From: SZUA-229 sp964531165
Lineage (GTDB): Bacteria > Pseudomonadota > Gammaproteobacteria > SZUA-229
Reading direction: 5' to 3'
DNA length: 19,660 bases
Assembly (NCBI GenBank): GCA_964531165.1
Contig: CAZHEA010000060.1
Location: 1 to 19,660, forward strand
Shown here: piece after piece, positions 7,635 through 15,443 of the stretch
Layout: each line of letters starts with the position of its first letter
Numbering within the stretch: the stretch's first letter is position 1
The notes under the pieces: generated by a model
What the model saw: only the letters and a program-made list of their open reading frames with translations
What the model was told of the DNA's origin: nothing
Databases searched by the model: none
Position numbers and translations under genes: made by a program

Positions 7635-7958
7635 TTATGCCTCTTCCATTGTGCACATCAACGGATGCTGATGCTGACGGGAATAGTCATTTACCTGTTC
7701 TACCTTGGTTTCTGCAATCTGGTAACTAAATTCACCGCAGACCGCTTCGCCTTTGGTGTGTACCTGCAACATAATCTGTGTTGCCTGTTCCTGATTCATC
7801 TTAAAGAACTTAGACAGGATCTGCACCACAAATTCCATCGGTGTGTAATCATCATTTAATAATACGACCTTGTACTTTTTGGGCGGTTTCAATTTTGGTT
7901 TGGCTTCCTGTACCGCCAGACCGTCTTCTGAGTCCCAGTCAGATTCATGATCACTCAT
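7635..7958 (-). CDS. clpS: Clp adaptor protein ClpS
   Basis: A 107-residue adaptor that binds N-terminal Leu, Phe, Tyr or Trp residues and hands those proteins to ClpA. The flexible N-terminal part (1-26) is acidic then lysine-rich. The core begins YKVVLLNDDYTPMEFVV, with Asn35, Asp36 and Asp37 in the amino-terminus-binding site, the gatekeeper-type Met41 and His67 (VHTKG). All key residues match the E. coli protein at a one-residue offset. A GAGAGTAAG ribosome site precedes the ATG. It is the first gene of clpS-clpA; its promoter must lie in the 417-base region to the right. Confidence 0.97.
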   Translation of the reverse strand: MSDHESDWDSEDGLAVQEAKPKLKPPKKYKVVLLNDDYTPMEFVVQILSKFFKMNQEQATQIMLQVHTKGEAVCGEFSYQIAETKVEQVNDYSRQHQHPLMCTMEEA

Positions 7959-8375
7959 GTCTTACTCTCATTGTAGTTCAAGCTTTTTAGGTTTTCCGAA
8001 ATCAGCTTTATTTAAAACACGCATAATCAAAATTATCATGCACAATTCTTTTTAGGCATAAAAGCCTGAATCTGACATTTTACATGAAAAGCAAAACAAT
8101 TAGACACACCATTTATAGACTCATTCGTCTGGCTAACAAATTATTATTGTGCAAAATTTGCTCAAACAGGTGATTTAAACCATCTACAAAAAAGGTTATA
8201 GTATAGCTATCTGGTATATTTATATGATTTTGACCTATGACGGTACACACGGTTCAAAATCAGACTATATTTTATTAAAGCACCCCATTTCCCTTACTAC
8301 CGCAGGGCGCTTTGTAAATAACTCATAAATACTTTAATAAACTAACAATATGAATACCCGCTTTAAAGCAAACAA
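7959..8375. other. 417-base AT-rich non-coding region between clpS and the Sel1 gene
   Basis: Divergent intergenic region that must carry the clpS and Sel1-protein promoters. It holds a short stem AGGC-ATAAAA-GCCT near 8054-8067, an imperfect inverted repeat at 8226-8261, and a CCCT...AGGG stem around 8291-8307. A 29-codon frame at 8084 lacks a ribosome site and family resemblance. A nine-codon frame, MNTRFKANK, at 8350-8379 ends in TGA overlapping the ATG of the Sel1 gene. I found no tRNA or riboswitch that I recognise. Confidence 0.5.
8226..8261. repeat. Imperfect inverted repeat upstream of the Sel1 gene
   Basis: GATTTTGACC (8226-8235) pairs with GGTTCAAAATC (8251-8261) with one bulged base, around a 15-base loop. 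TATAT flanks it on both sides. It lies about 115 bases before the Sel1 start and could be an operator or a small RNA stem. Confidence 0.45.
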
Positions 8376-9317
8376 ATGAAAAATACATCAATATCATGGA
8401 GCATCATATTAGGGCTGATTACACTCAGTCTGCATTTAACCATAAATGCAGATGAGTATGACCCTTCCGCTTCCGTGTTTCTTTTTCAAAAGCAAATGGC
8501 AAAACGGGGTAATGCAGAATCCCAATTTAAACTGGGACTTATGTATGAAACCGGCTCCGGTGTTAATACCAGCATAGCACTGGCCACCAGCTGGTATAAA
8601 AAAGCGGCGAAACAAAGCTATAAGCCGGCCAGTAATCGTTTAACTTATCTGGAAATAAAAAAAACCGGCTTTAAAGACAATCACGAAAAATGGCTGAAAC
8701 AACTAAAAGCCGATGCCCGCTTTAATGAAGGTGAAGCCCTGTTCTTGCTGGGTCAAATGTATTCTGAGGGTACGGGTGTTAATAAGAGCCTGAGCCGTTC
8801 ACTAAAATATCTTAGAAAAGCTGCCGGTGGAAACATCCCCGGCTCGGAAGCTGAAATCGCGCGCGTTGAAGAAGAATTATCATTACTTCAGGATCAGTAT
8901 ATCACCGAAGATAAAAACAAGATGGCTGTTAGCGCTATTGCTGTCACAAAAATCGCACCACCCATTGTTAAACCCCCCGTCGTTAAACCAACCAGGGTTA
9001 AACCCGTCACTGTCAAAACAGCCGTTATTACTAAAAAAACCAGACCTGAAGTTGCAACCGTTAAAAAAATATCACCGAAACCAACTCCAGTAAAAACCAA
9101 CTCCGCCAGAAATACCGTCGCCGTTAAAAAGCAACCTGCCAAAAAAATAGTTAAAAAAACCACCGCATCAAATAATATAAAAATGGCAAAAACAAGCAAA
9201 AAGAAAGCGGCTGTCATTAATAAACCACCGGCAATAATAATCGCTAAGGAAGAAGAGACTCACCCAATGGATACCATCTGTGGCGGACGCAACCGATTCA
9301 GTCGTGGCTGCCGCTAA
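8376..9317 (+). CDS. Secreted Sel1-repeat protein with Lys/Pro/Val-rich tail
   Basis: A 313-residue protein of unknown function. Residues 1-25 form a signal peptide (ending INA before DEYD). Two Sel1-type alpha-alpha repeats are visible, at about 45-80 (NAESQFKLGLMYETGSGV, then WYKKAA) and about 117-151 (GEALFLLGQMYSEGTGV, then YLRKAA); such repeats usually bind other proteins. Residues 190-290 are low-complexity and strongly basic, with VKP motifs such as VKPPVVKPTRVKPVTVK, resembling periplasmic spacers or wall/DNA-binding tails. The extreme C-terminus, MDTICGGRNRFSRGCR, has two cysteines (302, 312) that could form a disulfide. The ribosome site before ATG is weak. The gene is monocistronic, between clpS (divergent) and gltA. 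A role in the envelope is inferred from the signal peptide only. Confidence 0.85.
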   Translation: MKNTSISWSIILGLITLSLHLTINADEYDPSASVFLFQKQMAKRGNAESQFKLGLMYETGSGVNTSIALATSWYKKAAKQSYKPASNRLTYLEIKKTGFKDNHEKWLKQLKADARFNEGEALFLLGQMYSEGTGVNKSLSRSLKYLRKAAGGNIPGSEAEIARVEEELSLLQDQYITEDKNKMAVSAIAVTKIAPPIVKPPVVKPTRVKPVTVKTAVITKKTRPEVATVKKISPKPTPVKTNSARNTVAVKKQPAKKIVKKTTASNNIKMAKTSKKKAAVINKPPAIIIAKEEETHPMDTICGGRNRFSRGCR

Positions 9318-9394
9318 TCATTGAATTTTTATTTTTCGATAAATAGCCTTTAGCCTCCCATAAAACGATCATTTCTAATCAGCGCTATCTGTTC

Positions 9395-9400
9395 TATAAT
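9395..9400 (+). promoter_or_regulatory. Candidate -10 box of gltA
   Basis: A consensus TATAAT stands 71 bases before the gltA start in the 154-base gap. No good -35 is seen at 16-18 bases upstream (TTTCTA at 9372-9377 is the nearest), so an activator may be needed or the match may be chance in AT-rich DNA. Confidence 0.35.
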
Positions 9401-9471
9401 CATCTATTCAGATAATTATTTATCAGCATTTCAATCTACGCTAATTACACTATTCACAAAGGGCTTTAATC

Positions 9472-10764
9472 ATGGCAGATAAATTCAGCTTAACCAATGA
9501 GTCAAGTGGTGACTCAGTAGACCTGAGTTTGATAACCGGCACAGATGGCCCTGCAGCACTCGATATAACAGCCCTGTACAAAGAAAAAGGCCTGTTGGCA
9601 TTTGACCCGGGATTTGTTTCAACCGCCAGCTGTACCAGCTCAATTACCTTCATTGATGGTGAAAAAGGCATACTGCGATACCGTGGCTACCCGATAGAAC
9701 AACTGGCAGCGAACAGTAATTTTCTGGAAGTTGCTTATTTATTACTCTATGGAGAACTCCCCACCACAGAACAGCTGGTTGAATTTGAAAGCGTCATTAT
9801 GCACCACACAATGATTCGCGAAACCATGCGAACATTCTTTGATGGCTTTCATTACAATGCTCACCCAATGGCAATAATGATTGGTGTTACCGGCTCTATG
9901 TCTGCGTTTTATCACGACTCGCTGGACATCCATAACCCGCGTCACCGTGAAATATCGGCACACCGGATGATTGCAAAAATTCCTACGATTGCGGCGGCCT
10001 GCTATAAGCATAATGTTGGCGAACCCTTCATCTATCCACGTAATGATCTCGATTATTGCGGTAATTTTTTACATATGATGTTCGCGACTCCCTGTGAAGA
10101 ATACACGCCGACTAAAACCGCTATCGAAGCGATGAACCTGCTGTTTATACTACACGCTGACCACGAACAAAATGCCAGCACCTCAACAGTTCGCCTGGCT
10201 GGTAGCTCTGGCGCTAATCCTTTTGCCTGTATTGCATCCGGCATTGCATCATTATGGGGGCCGGCACATGGTGGCGCCAATGAAGCAGTATTAAAAATGC
10301 TCGAGGAAATTGGCGACGTATCGAATATTGATAAATATATTGCGAAGGCTAAAGATAAAAAAGATCCATTTAGATTAATGGGTTTTGGGCATCGCGTTTA
10401 CCGTAACTTTGATCCCCGCGCCACCCTCATTCGCGAGATGTGCCACCGCGTACTGGCGGAACTATCCGACATAGATAACCCATTACTGGAACTTGCCAGC
10501 AGACTGGAGGAAGTGGCCTTAAAAGACGAATACTTTATTGAAAGAAAACTCTATCCGAATGTTGATTATTACTCGGGCATTATTTATCGGGCATTAAATA
10601 TTCCGGCAAATATGTTTACCGTGATGTTTGCTATTGCCCGAACCGTTGGCTGGGTTGCACACTGGAGTGAAATGATATCCGATCCGTCACAACGTATTGG
10701 ACGCCCGCGGCAGATTTATGTGGGTGCAACAAAACGCGACTATGTATCCATAGATAAGCGCTAA
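9472..10764 (+). CDS. gltA: Type II citrate synthase
   Basis: This 430-residue enzyme joins oxaloacetate and acetyl-CoA to citrate, opening the TCA cycle. The N-terminal extension and length are those of the hexameric, NADH-regulated gram-negative type. Visible motifs are LHADHEQNAS (227-236), His266 in LWGPAHGGANE, His307 in GFGHRVY and Asp365 in YPNVDYYSG, which together give the catalytic triad and oxaloacetate site. Cys208 in ATPCEEY lines up with E. coli Cys206, linked to NADH inhibition, so allosteric control is plausible. AAAGGG at 9458-9463 is a good ribosome site for the ATG. It is alone on its strand and convergent with the mechanosensitive-channel operon. Confidence 0.98.
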   Translation: MADKFSLTNESSGDSVDLSLITGTDGPAALDITALYKEKGLLAFDPGFVSTASCTSSITFIDGEKGILRYRGYPIEQLAANSNFLEVAYLLLYGELPTTEQLVEFESVIMHHTMIRETMRTFFDGFHYNAHPMAIMIGVTGSMSAFYHDSLDIHNPRHREISAHRMIAKIPTIAAACYKHNVGEPFIYPRNDLDYCGNFLHMMFATPCEEYTPTKTAIEAMNLLFILHADHEQNASTSTVRLAGSSGANPFACIASGIASLWGPAHGGANEAVLKMLEEIGDVSNIDKYIAKAKDKKDPFRLMGFGHRVYRNFDPRATLIREMCHRVLAELSDIDNPLLELASRLEEVALKDEYFIERKLYPNVDYYSGIIYRALNIPANMFTVMFAIARTVGWVAHWSEMISDPSQRIGRPRQIYVGATKRDYVSIDKR

Positions 10765-10801
10765 ATTTAACCTTGTGACTCCTAAAAGTCCGTATACGTT
10801 G

Positions 10802-10846
10802 AAGCAGACACTGTCGTTTAATTTACCCATAACTGCAGGTCTGCTT
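10802..10846. repeat. Inverted repeat between convergent gltA and mscS-type genes
   Basis: AAGCAGAC (10802-10809) and GTCTGCTT (10839-10846) form a perfect 8-bp stem with a 29-base loop, in the 99-base space where both transcripts must end. It has no long U-tract, so it is a weak terminator candidate or an mRNA 3'-end stem. Confidence 0.4.
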
Positions 10847-10863
10847 TAACCCCTGAAACAAAT

Positions 10864-12585
10864 TCAAACCTTATCAACAACCGCTTTCATATAAGCATAA
10901 GGAATCAGCTTAGGCACACCTTCTTTGTTCATTCTAATCTGAATCGATTTACATAATGCCCAATATGTTGACCAGTAATCACTGGTTTTCACCCATGGAC
11001 GTACAATAAATTCCAGATGGGTTTCATGCTGTTTATTCAATGCAATCGTTGGTGATGGATCCGTCAAAACAGCGTCTAACTTATTAACTTCTTCGGTAAA
11101 TATCTGTACTAACGGCTCTATATCTGCTTCTAAGCTAACCTTAAATACCAGATCAACCCGCCGTGTAGACTCACTGGTAATATTTCGAATTAAATTACCC
11201 CATATATTATTATTGGGTATTACCAGCCGCTCATTATTAAACGAAAGCATGGTAGTCGATACCATACTCATCTCTTTAACTGTGCCTTTAATTTTGGCAA
11301 TTTCAACCACATCTCCCACATCATACGGCCGATAAATTAAAATCATTAGACCAGATGCAAAATTAGACAACACCCCCTGCAATGCAAAACCCACTACAAA
11401 ACCCAGCACACCTAAACCGGCTAATAACGGTGCAAGCTCAACACCGGTTTGTGACAAGGCAATCAGCACACCAATAAACATCACAAAGCGGCGAATGCTG
11501 ACAACAAAAAAATCTCGCAATAATTTTGAAATTTTTATTTTTGAAGAATCTAATGCACGACCAAAAACACGCCCGGTCAGTCCTGAAATCAATTTAAACA
11601 TAAATAAAATCAGAACAATAATAATCGCACTAACAATAAAGCTTGATGCATTCAGCATAAGCCACTTTTCAAACTCGCTCTGCCACTGAGAGAACAACCC
11701 TACAATCACATCTTTATTAAAGATCTGTTGATTGATTGTGCCCGATGCAGTAATTAACAGCTGACTTAATTTAACCGTATCTAAACCATGTTTCTGCATT
11801 AAAGTAATCAGCAATGACAGCCCGTCAATAATTCCGTCACGTTTTTCGTTTAAAGCATTAAGCCCTATCTCCAGATCTTTTTTACCTTCTTCATTAGAGT
11901 TAGATATTTCATTTTTTTTGTTTTCAATCTGCTGAGAAACCAGCTTCAGTCTTGATGATGATTCCGTTGCCATCTCCTGCAATACATCAGAAAAAACTCG
12001 TACATCATGACCATTATCGATATTTAACAGCTGTTTGGCTTCAATTACATTTTGATACGAAAGCAAAATACCGGAAATAATACTTCTTCCTTTGTTCAGC
12101 TTTTGTTCAAAAACAAAGCGCTTGGTAATGTCGATCGTCGCTGATTTTTTATTTAGCTCTGCCAGATTTAAAACGACAAATTCATAAATTTTATTGAGCT
12201 GTTTATTACGCTTATTCAAATGACGATGCAAAGAAGTTACATACTCACTCACGTCCTGCGACTTCTCCCTAACTCTTTCAAGCAAACTAACAGCAGCATC
12301 AATTTCATTTGATATTTCTTTATCAAGCCCAAGCAGCTGTACGCCTAACAGCGACCTTTCATCGCCCTTTGCCGGGGCCATCTCCTCAAATTTAGTTTTG
12401 ATATTTAATTCAAGTGTTTCTATATTAAGAATCAGCTGATGCATAACTTCGTCATCAGAAAGCACTTTTTCAGATATTTTCTGCTCTGAAGTAGAAGCAG
12501 TATCTTCTTGCTGTTCAGCTAAAACACTCTGGGGGAAAAATAAAAACAGGCCACAAATTATTACAAAAACTTTAATCAACTTCAT
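10864..12585 (-). CDS. MscS-family mechanosensitive channel with long periplasmic coiled coil
   Basis: A 573-residue inner-membrane channel that would open under membrane tension to release solutes on osmotic downshock. Residues 1-23 form a signal peptide (VLA before EQQ). A long helical, charged periplasmic region spans about 40-300. Three membrane segments follow at about 314-332, 360-380 and 383-416; the last is the pore helix, Gly/Ala-rich (LAGLGVLGFVVGFALQG, then SNFASG). The MscS beta domain begins RPYDVGDVVEI (419-429) and includes IPNNNIWGNLIRN (456-468). It is larger than E. coli MscS and recalls the MscK/YbiO-like multi-domain members. Its ATG overlaps the stop of the Kazal lipoprotein gene by four bases (ATGA), indicating translational coupling. 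It is the last gene of the five-gene minus-strand run. Confidence 0.92.
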   Translation of the reverse strand: MKLIKVFVIICGLFLFFPQSVLAEQQEDTASTSEQKISEKVLSDDEVMHQLILNIETLELNIKTKFEEMAPAKGDERSLLGVQLLGLDKEISNEIDAAVSLLERVREKSQDVSEYVTSLHRHLNKRNKQLNKIYEFVVLNLAELNKKSATIDITKRFVFEQKLNKGRSIISGILLSYQNVIEAKQLLNIDNGHDVRVFSDVLQEMATESSSRLKLVSQQIENKKNEISNSNEEGKKDLEIGLNALNEKRDGIIDGLSLLITLMQKHGLDTVKLSQLLITASGTINQQIFNKDVIVGLFSQWQSEFEKWLMLNASSFIVSAIIIVLILFMFKLISGLTGRVFGRALDSSKIKISKLLRDFFVVSIRRFVMFIGVLIALSQTGVELAPLLAGLGVLGFVVGFALQGVLSNFASGLMILIYRPYDVGDVVEIAKIKGTVKEMSMVSTTMLSFNNERLVIPNNNIWGNLIRNITSESTRRVDLVFKVSLEADIEPLVQIFTEEVNKLDAVLTDPSPTIALNKQHETHLEFIVRPWVKTSDYWSTYWALCKSIQIRMNKEGVPKLIPYAYMKAVVDKV

Positions 12586-12869
12586 TTAGACAGGCTTTTA
12601 AGTTCATTACAGTCACCGTCACAGTAACTGGTTACTTCAGGACTTGCACAGGCCGCACAGGAGTTCGAAAAAGTTTTATAATTACCGTCATCCTCAAATC
12701 CGCACACAGGACGATGCTCACGGGTACATACCTGCGGCTTCGGACTAACACACTGAATTAATTCAGCTTCAGAATTTTTTTCTTGCGGCGTAGAGGCACA
12801 TGACACCAACAACGGTGACAACAGCAAAACCACATAGACCAAATTGATTTTCTTAATAAATTTAAACAT
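12582..12869 (-). CDS. Small Kazal-type lipoprotein
   Basis: A 95-residue predicted lipoprotein. The lipobox LLVSC gives Cys24 as the lipidated residue, and Ala at +2 favours the outer membrane by the Lol rule. The mature part has a Kazal-like pattern: Cys40, Cys48, Cys56 in CTREHRPVCG, aromatic residue and Asn in YKTFSNSCAAC (Cys71, Cys74), and Cys87 in GDC; Cys83 is extra. Kazal domains bind the active site of serine proteases; Cys48-Cys56 with TREHRPV between is the usual reactive loop region. Whether it inhibits a protease or is only a disulfide-stabilised structural domain is not known. It starts 6 bases after the LPP20-type gene and overlaps the channel gene by ATGA, so it is tightly tied to the channel. 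Confidence 0.8.
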   Translation of the reverse strand: MFKFIKKINLVYVVLLLSPLLVSCASTPQEKNSEAELIQCVSPKPQVCTREHRPVCGFEDDGNYKTFSNSCAACASPEVTSYCDGDCNELKSLSK

Positions 12870-12875
12870 TACTTT

Positions 12876-13892
12876 TTAATTAACTCCTGTCGAAAATTCT
12901 AAAATTGCCGGTTTGATATCAGTATTCAATTTTTTGCTCACCAGTGTCATTAGGCGGCTTTCCGCATCATTGTGCTGCAATGCAGATACTTTCAGCTGCC
13001 ACTGCTTACGTCCGCGAATTTTACCACTCGCACTCACCATTTTTACGCTCAATTTTCCACGCAACCAGTACCAACCCTGCCGAAAACCCAGATCCTGCAC
13101 ATCCAGACTAGCAACCAGCGTGTATTGCGCTGAACCATTCACTGCCGGAAAACCAGCATTACCCATTGCTGACTTTAACGACTGATTTAACTTACCAATG
13201 GGATCGTTATCAACTGCAGTTGCAATCTTTAATGATTGTAATTTACTTTCAAGCTGGCCGGAAAGGTCTGCCAGATTCCATTGGGCCGGTGAGCCTTTAC
13301 CACGGGTATCAATAACCTTCAGTGTCTTTTGTAATGCCTTACGCTCGTGCTGTAAAGTCACCGCTGCATCCAGAGCAGACATGGATAACAGTACATCCGA
13401 CTGCGACCGACTACGATCCAGTTCAACCTGCGTTTCACTATCAATACGCCGCATTTCACTTTTAATATTATTACCAGCCTGCGTACGATCTAATACAGCC
13501 AGTGCATAGTGTGTAAATACAGTAGTATCTTTCCAGGTCTCGGCGATACGCGCACCATTAATTATTTTATCACTACTCACCTGTACCTGTTGTACAAGAT
13601 GCGTATTTTTAGTATAGCTTTCTGCACCATCTTTAATTGAAACGCGGGTATCAGATTTAGTCGTTGTTAAGTCTTTTATGTGTGCTTCAAAAATTTTGCT
13701 TAAATTCCCCAGCGCTCGGTTTTTAGCTAACTCCGCATTTGATGCAGACCCGGTTGCTGTCATATATTGACTATTCGGGTAAAAGCCAGCATCACCTTCA
13801 ACCCAGTCGGGTTTAGATTCTGCCACTACCGCAGCAGAAATAAAAAACAGACCTGTAAACAGGCCCATAATAATTTTATTTGTATAGTTCAT
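12876..13892 (-). CDS. LPP20-family exported protein
   Basis: A 338-residue protein from the ATG at 13892. An ATG at 13907 exists but lacks a ribosome site, while TGGAA lies about 10 bases before 13892. A signal peptide covers 1-24 (AAVVA before ESKPDW). It has no lipobox cysteine, although the family name is lipoprotein. The LPP20-like segment is PDWVEGDAGFYP, then YMTATGSASNAELAKNRALGNLSKIFEAHI (about 28-72), with the typical Ala-rich helix and following beta region to about 145. The middle (145-200) is helical and charged, and the C-terminal part (about 215-338) resembles an OmpA-independent beta-rich assembly fold seen in LpoB/FlgT relatives, though I infer this only weakly. It lies 76 bases after the COG3014-type gene. 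The molecular function of the family is not known. Confidence 0.78.
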   Translation of the reverse strand: MNYTNKIIMGLFTGLFFISAAVVAESKPDWVEGDAGFYPNSQYMTATGSASNAELAKNRALGNLSKIFEAHIKDLTTTKSDTRVSIKDGAESYTKNTHLVQQVQVSSDKIINGARIAETWKDTTVFTHYALAVLDRTQAGNNIKSEMRRIDSETQVELDRSRSQSDVLLSMSALDAAVTLQHERKALQKTLKVIDTRGKGSPAQWNLADLSGQLESKLQSLKIATAVDNDPIGKLNQSLKSAMGNAGFPAVNGSAQYTLVASLDVQDLGFRQGWYWLRGKLSVKMVSASGKIRGRKQWQLKVSALQHNDAESRLMTLVSKKLNTDIKPAILEFSTGVN

Positions 13893-13968
13893 TGTTAACA
13901 ATTCCATTAAACAATATTTATGACAAACTCATCGAAAAATTTCCCGAGGAGCCCGCCAATTTAAATCA

Positions 13969-15324
13969 CTAAGATTTTTTTTCTTCTTTGATGGTTGAAG
14001 CCTGTCCACCAATCGGGTGCAAATGAGATGCCGGTCCTTCTGGAGCGGTCCAACGTTTCGATACCACAGATTTAGCACCCGCTTTAATTTTTACAGAACG
14101 ATTAATCGTATCAACAATGACACCGGTAGGTCCAATGACTTCAATTTTTACGTCATGCTGGCCTTCCGGTAGAAAAACCCGTGCCAGCTCAAACTCCTGC
14201 GGTAAGGTATTCCAGCAACGAGTATCTGCAATTTCAGTGCCGTGGTTAATCGCCATCAATGCTAACTGACCTAACATTCCGCCCTGTTTTCCTGCTTCTT
14301 TTTCAGCCTTTTTCTTAACCACTGCACGGGATATTGCGCGGGTAGTAATGATAGGCATATCTTCGGCAAGTGATGCACGTGCCAAACCATCAATATTCGA
14401 TACGATTTCTAATGGGTAGTATTTATTATCAACATTTAAGCGCACCCTGTTTAGCACAACAGGTGGATCAGGGTAATCCGGAACTGCAACTTTAATATTT
14501 AAAGCTAAAGCCGGTGAGTAAGTTTGAAAAACTTTTTCATCACGCTGCGGAGCTATGCCATTACCGAATACAACAATTAGTTCACCCATGCCTTGTGTTT
14601 TGGGTACTTTATACTTACTTAACCCAAACTGTTTTTTATAATCTTTATACTCACCCCAAAGTCTCATTTTAGCCAGCATTCTTAAAAGATCATGTTTCAA
14701 TGTCAATGGCACACTTAAGCCATGCTTTTCTTTGGTGTTCATATAGGCATCAACAGCTTTTCTATAAGAAACGGTTGCGGTGTCATCTTCACCCAGCAAC
14801 TCAAACATAATGCCGGAGAAATAACGCATGAATGGAGTTTCATCTTTAGGCTCACCCCATTCGTCCATTTTAACCTGCGATTGCAATAACTCTACGCGAG
14901 CGGCATCAAGGTCACCAAGTGACAAATAATTAGATGCCATATATAAATGAATAATGACCTGTTCAAACTTATCACCTTGAAAACTAATACTTTCATCATT
15001 TATTAAAATCGCACTAGCCTGTTCACTGACAGATGTTGTATAGAGTTCAGATATTTTTTCTTTTGCTAGTTGAAAGGCATCGTTACTGCCCTTGTAGTCT
15101 TTGTTTAAACGTCGCAACAAACCGACATTCATATTTTCCATTACACCTTCCACTTCATCAGACAGGTGTTTTTCAGCTTCAATTAATGCCAAATCATTAC
15201 GATTTAACTCCATCATTTCACGCATGCCAGCAGTTTTATCAGCTGATGTTGCACAACCCTGCAATATTAAAAGAGCAAGTGCTGCCAGCACTGTGCCTAA
15301 TCGAGCGAGTAGACGAGTACTCAT
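13969..15324 (-). CDS. COG3014-type lipoprotein with TPR-like helices
   Basis: A 451-residue lipoprotein. The start at 15324 is chosen because GAGGAT lies 8-9 bases upstream and it gives a clean lipoprotein signal ending LILQGC (Cys24); the open frame continues to 15408, but the extra residues spoil the signal. Residues 35-200 are helical, with TPR-like stretches at about 121-156 (YMASNYLSLGDLDAARVELL) and 168-195. The C-terminal half is beta-rich, with NGIAPQRDEK, ADTRCWNTLPQEFELARVFLP (356-376) and VKIEVIGPTG, motifs I associate with COG3014. No catalytic motif is visible. It lies 119 bases after the lpoB-like gene and upstream of the LPP20-type gene. A scaffold or binding role at the outer membrane is an inference. 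Confidence 0.82.
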   Translation of the reverse strand: MSTRLLARLGTVLAALALLILQGCATSADKTAGMREMMELNRNDLALIEAEKHLSDEVEGVMENMNVGLLRRLNKDYKGSNDAFQLAKEKISELYTTSVSEQASAILINDESISFQGDKFEQVIIHLYMASNYLSLGDLDAARVELLQSQVKMDEWGEPKDETPFMRYFSGIMFELLGEDDTATVSYRKAVDAYMNTKEKHGLSVPLTLKHDLLRMLAKMRLWGEYKDYKKQFGLSKYKVPKTQGMGELIVVFGNGIAPQRDEKVFQTYSPALALNIKVAVPDYPDPPVVLNRVRLNVDNKYYPLEIVSNIDGLARASLAEDMPIITTRAISRAVVKKKAEKEAGKQGGMLGQLALMAINHGTEIADTRCWNTLPQEFELARVFLPEGQHDVKIEVIGPTGVIVDTINRSVKIKAGAKSVVSKRWTAPEGPASHLHPIGGQASTIKEEKKS

Positions 15325-15443
15325 AGTGATATCCTCATAAAAACTTATCATTTTGGATTTTATAAAAACACTAGAGCATCCCTGCTCATTTATTATTATG
15401 TCATCCATGCTTTTGTACTTAATATTGTTGTGCTAACTATTTA

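Noticed and set aside
8084..8173. 29-residue basic frame in the clpS-Sel1 gap
   Set aside because: There is no ribosome site, and such frames are expected by chance in AT-rich DNA.
8894..9217. 107-residue hydrophobic minus-strand frame, looks like a membrane protein
   Set aside because: It is the antisense image of the Lys-rich (AAA/AAG) tail of the Sel1 gene, which automatically reads as Phe/Leu/Val-rich on the other strand.
8940..9240. VKP-rich stretch as a DNA repeat or CRISPR-like array
   Set aside because: The repetition is at the level of Lys, Pro and Val codons; spacing and sequence are irregular and the frame stays open.
15325..15408. Upstream extension of the COG3014-type gene by 28 codons
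   Set aside because: The extra residues precede and would disable a clear lipoprotein signal, and a strong ribosome site lies just before 15324.
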